Origin: Pararoseomonas sp. SCSIO 73927
GTDB taxonomy: Bacteria > Pseudomonadota > Alphaproteobacteria > Acetobacterales > Acetobacteraceae
Length of the DNA: 64,000 nt
Direction: 5' to 3'
NCBI RefSeq assembly: GCF_037040815.1
Contig: NZ_CP146233.1
Coordinates: 1 to 64,000, forward strand
Made by a program: the position numbers and the translations under genes. Positions 33,552-41,594 of the stretch are shown piece by piece; the stretch's first letter is position 1; the number at the start of each line of letters is the position of its first letter. Under the pieces are notes generated by a model. The model had not been told where the DNA came from. It ran no database searches and saw nothing but the letters and a program-made list of their open reading frames with translations.

Positions 33552-33925
33552 CGCGAGGCGGCCACGGCGAAGCGCACCGCCCCGCTCATCACATGCCCAT
33601 CCCCGCCCATGGCCCGCCACTCGATCCGATAGGCGCCCGGAGGCAGGGCTGCGGGGACGGTCGCGGTCGCGTGGCTTGCCGCCTCGCGGCCGCCCTCACG
33701 ACGGATCTGCCGCTCCTTCCCGGCCTCGTCCAGAAGGCGCAGTGACGTGACCCGGCACTCCTCGGAGAACATCAGGTGCAGCGCGCGCGGCGATGCGTTC
33801 AGGGTCGAGCCGTCAGCCGGATCGGAGGAGTGCAGCATCGCGTGCGCGGACGCGGCCGCGGGAGCCAGCAGAACAAGGGCGGCAGCGAGGAAGCCGTGCC
33901 GGACGAGGGCGAGACGAGAAAGCAT
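33548..33925 (-). CDS. copC: Periplasmic copper-binding protein CopC
   Basis: 125 residues. The signal peptide (FLAAALVLLAPAAASA) is cut just before HAMLHSSDPADGSTL, leaving an N-terminal His as in CopC Cu(II) sites. The Ig-like fold follows with HLMFSEECRVTSLRLLDEAG, and the C-terminal GAYRIEWRAMGGDGHVMSGAVRFAV contributes a further His. The start at ATG 33925 has AGGAG 5 bases upstream. It passes copper to CopD, encoded next and coupled. Confidence 0.9.
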   Translation of the reverse strand: MLSRLALVRHGFLAAALVLLAPAAASAHAMLHSSDPADGSTLNASPRALHLMFSEECRVTSLRLLDEAGKERQIRREGGREAASHATATVPAALPPGAYRIEWRAMGGDGHVMSGAVRFAVAASR

Positions 33926-34060
33926 GATCGCTCCTGAAGGCTGCTCCCACACCCGGGATCGCGGTGGGGAGCCTTGCAGGATGAATAGGCGGGACGCCGG
34001 GGCGCGACAGCGGCAATCGCGCACCAATTTGTTTCGACCTGACCCAGCGTCGTCCTTCTG

Positions 34061-34264
34061 TCAGGCCGTGGGCACCGCCGCCTTCCAGCCCGCGGCCTGC
34101 AGGGCGCTCCGAAGTGCATCGCTCTCGAGGCGGCCACCGGTCACGGAGACCTCCTTGCTCTCGATCCGAACATCGACCTGCGCGGAGGGGTCGGCCTCCT
34201 TCACCGTGGCGGTCACGCCCTTGGCGCAGCCCTCGCAATGCATGTTCTCGACGGTGAGACGCAT
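34061..34264 (-). CDS. copZ: CopZ-like heavy-metal-associated (HMA) chaperone
   Basis: 67 residues comprising one HMA ferredoxin-like domain with the copper-binding loop NMHCEGCAKGV at the N-terminus and the usual strand/helix order (VDVRIESKEVSVTGG, LRSALQAAGW). It carries Cu(I) to the P1B ATPase or the regulator. AGGAAGGA is 6 bases before the chosen ATG 34264. A CueR-type promoter lies just upstream. Confidence 0.88.
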   Translation of the reverse strand: MRLTVENMHCEGCAKGVTATVKEADPSAQVDVRIESKEVSVTGGRLESDALRSALQAAGWKAAVPTA

Positions 34265-34292
34265 GGTCATTCCTTCCTGAAGAGGTAGCAGG

Positions 34293-34323
34293 AAGATGGG
34301 GTTTCCCATCATGGCAAGGTCAA
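34293..34323 (-). promoter_or_regulatory. CueR-type promoter of the CopZ-like gene
   Basis: On the minus strand TTGACC (34323-34318) and CATCTT (34298-34293) are separated by 19 bp, containing CTTGCCATGATGGGAAA. This matches the two CueR sites at 44 kb in sequence and spacing. The gene start is 30 bases downstream. Confidence 0.8.
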
Positions 34324-34371
34324 GGGTCGAGAGAAGGCACGCGCCCAGGGAACGGGACGTGCCTCCCGGGA

Positions 34372-34875
34372 TTACCGACCTGCCGCGCTCGCTACCCGTG
34401 GTTCCAGGTCCGGTGCGCCGGGGGCGGGCGGATTGCGCTCGAGGTCGGCGATGAGCTGCTTCATCTCGCCGATCTCCCGAACCTGTGCCTCGATGATCTG
34501 GTCCGCCAGACGGCGCACCCGTGGATCGCGGATGTGGGCACGCTCGCTCGTCATGATCGCGATCGAGTGGTGGGGGATCATGGCCTTCATGTAATCCACG
34601 TCGGCGACCGTCGCCTGGCTGCGTACCAGGAAGAGTGATGCCGCGAAGACCACGACACTCCCGGCGATGATGGCCGTGTTCGCGCGCTTGTTGGGGTACA
34701 TCTTCAGCATGAACAGCATCATGATGAAGGCCATGGTCGCCCCCATCAGGAGGGCCATCCAGGTTCGGGTCTGGCTATAGAAGACATGCTCGAAGGCGTA
34801 GGTGTTCAGGTACATGAGCCCGAACATGACGACCGTCGAGGTCAGGATCATCGCACCGAAGCGAAGGTAGCTCAT
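34372..34875 (-). CDS. Membrane-anchored DUF305 protein
   Basis: 167 residues. Three hydrophobic helices (RFGAMILTSTVVMFGLMYLN, WMALLMGATMAFIMMLFML and AIIAGSVVVFAASLFLV) precede a DUF305 helical domain with the hallmark MKAMIPHHSIAIMTSERA and later REIGEMKQLIADL. The His-His pair is thought to bind metal. AAGGA is 7 bases before ATG 34875. DUF305 proteins recur in copper clusters, so a copper-binding or sensing role is likely. Confidence 0.85.
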   Translation of the reverse strand: MSYLRFGAMILTSTVVMFGLMYLNTYAFEHVFYSQTRTWMALLMGATMAFIMMLFMLKMYPNKRANTAIIAGSVVVFAASLFLVRSQATVADVDYMKAMIPHHSIAIMTSERAHIRDPRVRRLADQIIEAQVREIGEMKQLIADLERNPPAPGAPDLEPRVASAAGR

Positions 34876-34984
34876 TTCGAATTCCTTGAGGGTGCTTCCA
34901 TGACGCGCCCTTGCTGATCCGCATGGGAGCACGAGCCCCGGTCCGTCGGGAGCGCCGGACCGGGGACGCGGGACCTTGTGGCGC

Positions 34985-35371
34985 CTAGCGGGCCGGGTGG
35001 CGCGACATCCAGGTCCGTAGCTCGGCGATCTCCTGCTCCTGCTTGCGGATCATCTCCTCGGCCGTCCGCCGCATCTCCGGGTCGCGGCCGTGCTCGAGTT
35101 CCACCCGTGCCATGTCGATGGCCCCCTGGTGATGCCGCGCCATCATGCTCGCGAAGTCATGGTCCGCATTGCCGGTCATGGGCCGGGCGGCCATGTCGCG
35201 GTTCATCCTTTCCATGGCCGCGTGGTACCCCGCTGTGGCGCCCTGCTGGGCCCCGTGCTGTCCGGTATGCTGGCCCGCGGTCCCCTGTGCGGTCGCAATC
35301 CCGGACCACAGAAGGGGCAGCGTGAGCACGGCCGCCGCGGCCGCCTGAATGGTACGACCTCTTGTCAGCAT
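34985..35371 (-). CDS. Periplasmic DUF305 protein
   Basis: 128 residues: signal peptide (AAAAVLTLPLLWSGIATA, cut before QGTAGQ), a His/Gln-rich linker (QHTGQHGAQQG) and a DUF305 domain with MNRDMAARPMTGNADHDFASMMARHHQGAIDMARVELEHG and RKQEQEIAELRTWM. The metal-type HHQGAIDMA motif is intact. It lies between the other DUF305 gene and the sensor kinase gene on the same strand. Confidence 0.87.
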   Translation of the reverse strand: MLTRGRTIQAAAAAVLTLPLLWSGIATAQGTAGQHTGQHGAQQGATAGYHAAMERMNRDMAARPMTGNADHDFASMMARHHQGAIDMARVELEHGRDPEMRRTAEEMIRKQEQEIAELRTWMSRHPAR

Positions 35372-35550
35372 TGGACTCGTCCTTCCTCGCTGGTCCGATG
35401 AGGACCTGAACAGGCTCGGAGGGGTGATCTGGCCCGCAGGGTGCGCCGCTACACGGCCGCGGTCACGCCTCCGAGCCGCGTGTCCCTAACGTGACGCGGT
35501 TCGGTCCGGCGCGGAGCGGATTACATCGTTTTGTGTCGCGATGACCCGCG

Positions 35551-36882
35551 TTAGATGGCCTGCGGTTGGCGCGGGAGACGCAGGGAGACGATGGTCCCCT
35601 TGCCCGGCGCGCTCTCGATAGACAGGTTGCCCCCATGCCCTTCGGCGATGGCCAGGGCCGTGGAGAGGCCAAGCCCGCTCCCACCGCCTGCTGTGCGGGC
35701 GCGGTCCCCGCGGAAGAAGGGTTCCGTCACCCGAGGCAAATCCTCGGCGGGGATGCCGGGGCCGTGGTCGCCGACCTTCACACGCACCTCGTCAGGGCGC
35801 TGCTCGACCTCGACCCATGGATCCCGCCCATGCCGGACGGCATTGGCGACAAGGTTGGTCACTGCCCGCTTGATGGCAATCCTGCGCCCCGGAGCGACGG
35901 CATCCTCGTCGATGCGCCCCTCGTCCACGGGCGTGCCCGCGTCGGTGAACTCGTCGGCCACCGTGCGGACGAGCGCCGCGATCGACAGCGGCTGGACAGG
36001 CTCACCGCCATGCCCTCCCCGGAGATAGGCGAGGACGTCGGAGACCATGGTCTCCATCTCGGCGAGATCGTGCCGGATGGGCTCACGGATATCATTCGGC
36101 AGTTCATCGGCTCGGAGGCGAAGCCGGGCAATCGGTGACATCAGGTCGTGTGACAGAGCGCCCAGCGCCAAGGTTCGCTGGCGGAAGGCGTCCCGGGTCC
36201 GTGTGGACATGTCGTTGAGGGCTTCGGCGAGCTGCCGGACCTCTCGCGGACCGGAGGCCGAGATGGTGGCCGGCTCGCCCTCGGGAGCGAGGCGGGACAC
36301 GGCATTCGCCAGGGCCGAGACCGGCGCCGAGACGGAGCGGACCGCGAAGCCGACCGCGAGGAGAAGGGCCAGGCCCACGGCGGCCGCGTAGGAGTGCAGT
36401 ACGCCCTGATCAGTCGAGAGAACGTTGAACGAGGCCAGTTCCACCTCGATCCAAGAGCCATCTGGCAGGCGTGCCACGGCTCCGATCCCGACGAGCTGGT
36501 CCGCTCCCGCGTCCACGCGCCCCGGGCGCACGCGCACCTCGGTCGCGACGCGGGTCAGGGCGGCCGTCCGGGCCGCGACGGTCGGCCACCCCTCCCGGGA
36601 AGGGTGATCCGGGGTTGGAGCCGCGCTACTGCGCCAGTGGACCTCCAGGTCCGCCCGTGACAGGGCATGGGCCACGCGGTTGCGGTCGGCCTCGGGAGTC
36701 GCCTCCACGGCATCGACGATCGTCGCCAGCCGTTGGGCCAGCAGCTCCTCGGTCCCTCGCTCGACGGCCCGCCGGAGCAGCACGTCGTGGATGCCGACCA
36801 TGGCGGCGAACAGGATCGCGAAGCCGATGGTCAGGGCGGCCAAGGTCCGCGCCGCGAGCGACTGGGGAAGGAGCCGCCTCAC
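35551..36882 (-). CDS. Sensor histidine kinase of the copper locus
   Basis: 443 residues. Two membrane helices bracket a periplasmic sensor (LAALTIGFAILFAAMVGIH near 20 and AAAVGLALLLAVGFAVRSV near 180). A HAMP segment follows, then the dimerisation box LGALSHDLMSPIARLRLRAD with the phospho-accepting His, and the ATP-binding boxes LVANAVRHG, KVGDHGPGIP and GGGSGLGLS. GTG 36882 overlaps the regulator stop (GTGA). By location it probably senses periplasmic copper and controls copA/copB. Confidence 0.9.
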   Translation of the reverse strand: MRRLLPQSLAARTLAALTIGFAILFAAMVGIHDVLLRRAVERGTEELLAQRLATIVDAVEATPEADRNRVAHALSRADLEVHWRSSAAPTPDHPSREGWPTVAARTAALTRVATEVRVRPGRVDAGADQLVGIGAVARLPDGSWIEVELASFNVLSTDQGVLHSYAAAVGLALLLAVGFAVRSVSAPVSALANAVSRLAPEGEPATISASGPREVRQLAEALNDMSTRTRDAFRQRTLALGALSHDLMSPIARLRLRADELPNDIREPIRHDLAEMETMVSDVLAYLRGGHGGEPVQPLSIAALVRTVADEFTDAGTPVDEGRIDEDAVAPGRRIAIKRAVTNLVANAVRHGRDPWVEVEQRPDEVRVKVGDHGPGIPAEDLPRVTEPFFRGDRARTAGGGSGLGLSTALAIAEGHGGNLSIESAPGKGTIVSLRLPRQPQAI

Positions 36883-37613
36883 CCGGACCAATCCACGGGG
36901 CTGGACAGCAGGTAGCCGACACCGCGGACCGTCTTGATCAGGCCGGGTTCCCCATCCTCGTGGGGCCGGGATCCAAGCTTGGCCCGGAGGCGGCTGATCT
37001 GGACATCCATCGAGCGGTCCAGCCCGCCGTAGGGGCGGTTCCGGGCGATGTCGAGAAGCTGGTCCCGCGTCAGAATGCGCTGGGGCCGTTCGATGAAGGC
37101 CAGGAGGAGGTCGTACTCGCCGCTGGTCAGCTCGATCGCCACGCCGTCGGACCGCACCAGCTCGCGCTTCCGGGTGTCCAGGGACCATCCGGCGAAGCGT
37201 GCCACCTCGCGGCCTTTGCCTTCGCCCCCTCCCTCGGACCCCTCGGCCCTGCGGAGGACGGCGCGGATGCGGGCGACCAGTTCCCTCGGGTCGGCGGGCT
37301 TCACGACGAAGTCGTCCGCGCCGAGTTCCAGGCCCACCACGCGGTCCGATGCCTCGGCCAGGGCGGTCAGGAGGATGACCGGGATCCGTCCTTCAGCGCG
37401 GAGGTCCCGGCAGAGTTCGAAGCCCGACTTGCCCGGCAGCATGATGTCGAGCAGCACAAGGTCGACCTGGGCCGAGGTCAGGAGACGCCGCATCTCGATC
37501 CCGTCCCGGGCACCGCTGGCACGGAACCCGCTCCGGCGGAGAAGGGTGAGCAGGAGCTTGCGGAGTTCCCCGTCATCCTCGACCACGAGGACGTGCCGCC
37601 CCTCGCCCGACAT
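36879..37613 (-). CDS. OmpR-type response regulator of the copper locus
   Basis: 244 residues: receiver domain VLVVEDDGELRKLLLTLL with acidic pocket, phosphorylation site DLVLLDIMLPGKSGFELC and the Lys in VVKPADPREL; then a winged-helix DNA-binding domain ELTSGEYDLLLAFIERPQRILTRDQLLDIARNR and VDVQISRLRAKL-type recognition helix. I prefer ATG 37613 (MSGEGRHVLVV); the frame is open 25 residues further. It is coupled to the kinase that follows. Confidence 0.9.
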   Translation of the reverse strand: MSGEGRHVLVVEDDGELRKLLLTLLRRSGFRASGARDGIEMRRLLTSAQVDLVLLDIMLPGKSGFELCRDLRAEGRIPVILLTALAEASDRVVGLELGADDFVVKPADPRELVARIRAVLRRAEGSEGGGEGKGREVARFAGWSLDTRKRELVRSDGVAIELTSGEYDLLLAFIERPQRILTRDQLLDIARNRPYGGLDRSMDVQISRLRAKLGSRPHEDGEPGLIKTVRGVGYLLSSPVDWSG

Positions 37614-37730
37614 CGGGGGAAGGTCGGGGGTAGGCACCCCTCGTGAGGCGCCGTTGCCGGAGCGCTCAGTCAACGGCCCCCTCCGCATTGGTTGTGGTCC
37701 GTGCGGCAGGATGCCATCCGAATGCCTGCT

Positions 37731-38522
37731 TCAGAAGTAGAGGCGGATGCCCGACACGAACTCGACGCCTTCGGCCTTGCCGCCCTCCTCACGGGCGTAC
37801 TTGGCCGCCTCGCCAAAGCGCCGGGTGTAGTTCACCCCGATATAGGGGGCGACCTCGCGGGTGAACTCGTAGCGCAGGCGGAAGCCCGCCTCGATGTCGT
37901 TGAACCCGCTGTTGACGCCAAGCTCAGGCACCCGCTGGGCGGCGACGTTCACCTCCAGGTTCGGCTGAAGGACGAGCCTCTGGGTGACGTAGATGTCGTA
38001 GGAGAGCTCGAGCCGGGCCGAGAGGTCTCCCCTCTCGCTGACGAAGCCCTGGAGATCGACCTCGAACAGGCCGGGGGCGAGGCCCTGGATGCCAATGACG
38101 CCGTAGGTGCGGTCCGGCCGTGGGCGGGGGTCATAGCGGACACCGGCCTGGAAGTCCCAGAAGTAGCCGATGAGGCGCGAGTAGAGCAGCTGGACCTCGG
38201 CGTTCTCGGCCCTGCGACCGCGCTCCACCTCGCCCTGCGTCTTGATCCAGACCTTGTCATAGTCTGTGCCGTACCAAGCCTGGCCATCCCACCGGGCGAT
38301 GTTGGGGACGCCATTCAGGCCGACACCCCACTCCAGCTTCTCGAAGAGGACGGCGCCGAAGTAGACCTCGTGCGAGGCCGGGCCGTGAGCCCCGGGATCA
38401 TGGACCGTGTTCTGGGAGGCGGCCTGCTGGGCTGAAGCGCCCCCCACCATGGAGGCGAGCAGGGCGGCGGTGAGGGCGGCCGCGTGGGTCGTCCGGCGCA
38501 TCGGGTCTTGGATCCTCGTCAT
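37731..38522 (-). CDS. copB: Copper resistance outer membrane protein CopB
   Basis: 263 residues. A signal peptide (AALTAALLASMVGGASA) precedes a beta-rich outer membrane protein with HEVYFGAVLFEKLEWG, ARWDGQAWYGTDYDKVWIKTQGE, QLLYSRLIGYFWDFQAGVRYDPRP and the aromatic C-terminus EFVSGIRLYF, all standard for CopB/PcoB. Unlike many CopB proteins the Met-rich N-terminal stretch is nearly absent; in this cluster those motifs sit in CopA and the lipoprotein. ATG overlaps the copA stop by one base; ATG 38501 is an alternative. Confidence 0.9.
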   Translation of the reverse strand: MTRIQDPMRRTTHAAALTAALLASMVGGASAQQAASQNTVHDPGAHGPASHEVYFGAVLFEKLEWGVGLNGVPNIARWDGQAWYGTDYDKVWIKTQGEVERGRRAENAEVQLLYSRLIGYFWDFQAGVRYDPRPRPDRTYGVIGIQGLAPGLFEVDLQGFVSERGDLSARLELSYDIYVTQRLVLQPNLEVNVAAQRVPELGVNSGFNDIEAGFRLRYEFTREVAPYIGVNYTRRFGEAAKYAREEGGKAEGVEFVSGIRLYF

Positions 38523-40804
38523 CAGCCGTGGGACGCGACGCGCGGCTGCCGACGGATCTCGACCTTCCGCATCATCCCCGTCTCCATGTGGAAGAGCATG
38601 TGGCAGTGGAAGGCCCAGCCGCCCTCGGCATCGGCCTCGACATCCACGTCCAGCGTGCTGCCCGGGCGGACGCTGACCGTGTGGAGCAGGGGGTTCTGGG
38701 CCCCGTTGCCGACCTGCGGCTGCATCCAGACCCCGTGCAGGTGCATCGGGTGGCTCATCATCGTCTCGTTGATGAAGCGCATCCGGACCCGCTCGCCGAG
38801 GTTCAGCACGATCGGCTGGGCCTCGCTGAAGCGGTTGCCGTTAATGGCCCAGAAGTACCGCTCCATGTTGCCCGTGAGGCGGATCTCGATGACGCGGTTG
38901 GGCTCCCGCACGGGATAAGGGTTCGAGAGCGCCCTGAGCATGCGGTAGGTCAGGACGCGGGTGCCCGGAGGGGCCCCGGTGTTGACCGCGAACGGGTCAG
39001 GCGGCGCCATCCCGCCGTGGCCCGCATGGGCGCTCGCGGCGGAGGTGTCCACCTGGCCGACCTGCCCGGTGCCGGGTGCGCCATGGCCCATTGCCGAGTG
39101 GTCCGCCGCGGACGGAGCGGCACCCCGCTGGTCACGCCGGGGGGTGGACTGCTGGGTCGGGCGCGCCGGCTGACGCTGCTGCCGGGGCGGCTGGCCCCCC
39201 TGCTGCCCCATGCCGGGCATGCTGGAGTGGTCCATCCCCGGCATGTTCGAGTGATCCATGCCCTGCATGGAGCCCTGGCTTGCCTGGGCCAGTCGGAAGA
39301 GCCCCGCGCCCGGCACGGAGGCGATTGGAAGGGTCGCGGCCGCGAGGCGGAAGCCCGGGTCACTCGCCAGGGAGGACGAGCGGCCCATGCCGGGCATGTT
39401 GGAGTGATCCATTCCCGGCATGTTGGAGTGGTCCATGGCCGGGGTGCCTGTCGTGGACGGGCGGGCTCCAGCGCCGCGGGCGGGCGCGCCGTGGTTCATG
39501 CCCGGCATGCGCCCGTGGTTCATCCCGGGCATGGTCGAGTGGTCCATGCCCTGCATGCCGCCCTGACCGCTGCCATGGCCCATGCCGGAATGGTCCATGC
39601 CACCCATGTCCTCCATCGGGGCAATGTGGCCAGGCCGGTCGACCTCGGGGCGCGGTGTTCCGCGATCCAGGCCCTTGGGCCCGTAGTTCCCGCCCATGTC
39701 GGCCATGGTCAGCAGCGGCCGCTCGCGATGCGGGGGGAGGGGCAGCATCGGCATGCCGTCCCGGGTCGCCAGGCTCGCGCTGGCAAAGCCCTGGCGGCCC
39801 ATGGACTCCGCCAGGATTTGGAACTGGCGCCCGTTTGTCGGACGGACGAGCACGTCGAAGGTCTCGGCGGGCGCGATCCGGAACTCGTCGATAGCCACCG
39901 GCTGCACGTTGTTGCCGTGTGCCTGGACCACGGTCATCTCCAGACCGGGGATGCGGATGTCGAAGTGGCTCATCGCGCCGGCGTTGATGAAGCGCAGGCG
40001 AACCGTCTCGCCAGGACGGTAAAGGGCGGTGAAGTTCTGCTCGGGTGTCCGGCCGTTCACGAGGAAGGTGTAGCCCGTGACATCCTCGATGTCGGTCGGG
40101 TCCATCCGCATGTCGCCCCACATCATCCGGTCGCGGATGATCGCCTCGCGGGCCTGCCCGTTCGGCGCGCGCGCGAGCTCGTTCGCGAGGCTCGCGGCGG
40201 TACGCTTGTTATAGTTGTAGTAGCCCGGGTCGCGCTTGAGGTTCCGGATGATCCGGTGCGGGTTCTCGTCAGTCCAGTCTGAGAGCGTGATGATGTAGTC
40301 CCGATCGTAGCCGTAGGGATCGGGACGGATCGGGTCGATGACCAGCGGGCCGTACATCCCGGCCTGCTCCTGGACGCCTGAGTGGCTGTGGTACCAGTAG
40401 GTGCCGGCCTGGACGAGCGGGAAGCGATACTGGTGGGTCTCGCCGGCGGCGATGCCCTGGAAGCCGTCGCTGATCCCGGGAACGCCATCCTGGCCGCTCG
40501 GGAGGATAAGCCCGTGCCAGTGGATGGAGGTGCTCTCGCGCAGCCTGTTGGCAACGTTGATGATCACCTCCTCCCCCTCGCGGAAGTGGAGGACGGGGGC
40601 TGGCACGGAGCGATTGATGGCGACGGCCGGACGAGGCGCGCCGGTGATGTTCAACGTCACGTTCTCGATCGCGAGGTTGAACTCACGCGGCATGGAGCGC
40701 CCGATGGCCGGCTGAGCCAGGGCAACTTCCGGAAGGGCAGGAGCCGACAGGGCGGCGATCCCGGCTGCGAGCATCTTGCGCCGCGACAGCGTAACCTCAG
40801 CCAT
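38522..40804 (-). CDS. copA: Periplasmic multicopper oxidase CopA (PcoA type)
   Basis: 760 residues, longer than typical PcoA (about 600). A Tat-like signal (SRRKMLAAGIAALSAPALP) leads to three cupredoxin domains with copper ligands SIHWHGLILP, YWYHSHSG and the C-terminal HPMHLHGVW and WAFHCHMLFHMETGM. Between domains 2 and 3 (about residues 390-610) is a very long Met/His/Gly-rich insert built of GMDHSxMPGM repeats, expected to bind many Cu(I). It oxidises Cu(I) and sequesters copper. It is first in the copA-copB pair. Confidence 0.93.
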   Translation of the reverse strand: MAEVTLSRRKMLAAGIAALSAPALPEVALAQPAIGRSMPREFNLAIENVTLNITGAPRPAVAINRSVPAPVLHFREGEEVIINVANRLRESTSIHWHGLILPSGQDGVPGISDGFQGIAAGETHQYRFPLVQAGTYWYHSHSGVQEQAGMYGPLVIDPIRPDPYGYDRDYIITLSDWTDENPHRIIRNLKRDPGYYNYNKRTAASLANELARAPNGQAREAIIRDRMMWGDMRMDPTDIEDVTGYTFLVNGRTPEQNFTALYRPGETVRLRFINAGAMSHFDIRIPGLEMTVVQAHGNNVQPVAIDEFRIAPAETFDVLVRPTNGRQFQILAESMGRQGFASASLATRDGMPMLPLPPHRERPLLTMADMGGNYGPKGLDRGTPRPEVDRPGHIAPMEDMGGMDHSGMGHGSGQGGMQGMDHSTMPGMNHGRMPGMNHGAPARGAGARPSTTGTPAMDHSNMPGMDHSNMPGMGRSSSLASDPGFRLAAATLPIASVPGAGLFRLAQASQGSMQGMDHSNMPGMDHSSMPGMGQQGGQPPRQQRQPARPTQQSTPRRDQRGAAPSAADHSAMGHGAPGTGQVGQVDTSAASAHAGHGGMAPPDPFAVNTGAPPGTRVLTYRMLRALSNPYPVREPNRVIEIRLTGNMERYFWAINGNRFSEAQPIVLNLGERVRMRFINETMMSHPMHLHGVWMQPQVGNGAQNPLLHTVSVRPGSTLDVDVEADAEGGWAFHCHMLFHMETGMMRKVEIRRQPRVASHG

Positions 40805-41124
40805 GCTCGTGAACTCCTTCGTGAAGTGACGGGATGCGCAACGGAGGTCGCGCTCGCGGGATGGTCACGTCGGTTCCCCGGATAATGCCATCAGCCGTCT
40901 TCGTTCGTTGCGCTGGATATCTACGGTCGTCCCGGCTTCATCAATCGTTCCGGGGCTCTGGCAATAAAACGTAAGAATCCGACGGGCTCCCGGGCGAGGA
41001 CGGCCCGGACCGGAGCCTGTACGTTACGTCCACGTCCCGCCTCTTGCGGGAGCGACCCGCCGGACACGGGATCCCATCGTTTCGGCCAGCCCGGTTCGGC
41101 GCGGCATGGTGAACAGGAGGACGC
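40805..41124. other. Divergent regulatory region between copA and the Met-rich lipoprotein
   Basis: 320 bp with no gene. A short AT-rich island (40960-40980, around CAATAAAACGTAAGAAT) stands out and is followed by GTACGTTACGTCC near 41020. These could be the response-regulator boxes and promoters for copA leftwards and the lipoprotein rightwards, but no MerR-type 19-bp promoter is visible here. ACAGGAGG precedes ATG 41125. Confidence 0.45.
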
Positions 41125-41547
41125 ATGAAAGTCGCTTCCCGCAGTGGTTGGGCCGCACGTTTCGCCGTGGGCCTCGGCCTGGCGCTCACAGCAGCGGCTT
41201 GTGCACCGCAGTCCGCCCCCATGGCGACGGCTCCCGCCTCGGCGGAACTCCCGGTGCAGCCCGCCGGCCGCTCCACAACCGCGCCGGGCGTTGCAGCGCA
41301 GGCGCCCGCCGGCACGAGCATGCAGGGCATGAACCACGCCAACATGCCCGGGATGAACCATGGGAACATGCAAGGCATGCAGGGTCACAACATGTCGGGC
41401 ATGAGCATGCAGGACATGATGGCGCACTGTCGTCAGATGCAGGCAGACACCCGTGCCGGGCGTCAGCTCTCGCCGGACATGCAGGCCATGATGGAGCACT
41501 GCAACATGATGGGCGGCTCGTCCCGGGGACAGTCCCGCTCCCGCTGA
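41125..41547 (+). CDS. Met/His-rich copper-binding lipoprotein
   Basis: 140 residues. The signal ends in the lipobox LTAAAC (Cys 26). A Pro/Ala linker leads to repeats MQGMNHANMPGMNHGNMQGMQGHN, the same NM-PGM-NH pattern as the CopA insert, then a helical domain with two Cys (MMAHCRQMQAD, MMEHCNMM). It probably buffers periplasmic or outer membrane Cu(I). It is transcribed divergently from copA and convergently to the ATPase gene. Confidence 0.82.
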   Translation: MKVASRSGWAARFAVGLGLALTAAACAPQSAPMATAPASAELPVQPAGRSTTAPGVAAQAPAGTSMQGMNHANMPGMNHGNMQGMQGHNMSGMSMQDMMAHCRQMQADTRAGRQLSPDMQAMMEHCNMMGGSSRGQSRSR

Positions 41548-41554
41548 GTGACAG

Positions 41555-41582
41555 CGTGGCGGCGCTTCGAGGCGCCGCCACG
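41555..41582. terminator. Bidirectional terminator hairpin
   Basis: CGTGGCGGCGC and GCGCCGCCACG form a perfect 11-bp stem with a TTCGAG loop. It is 8 bases past the lipoprotein stop and 12 before the end of the convergent ATPase gene. Confidence 0.65.
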
Positions 41583-41594
41583 CCCTTCGACGGC

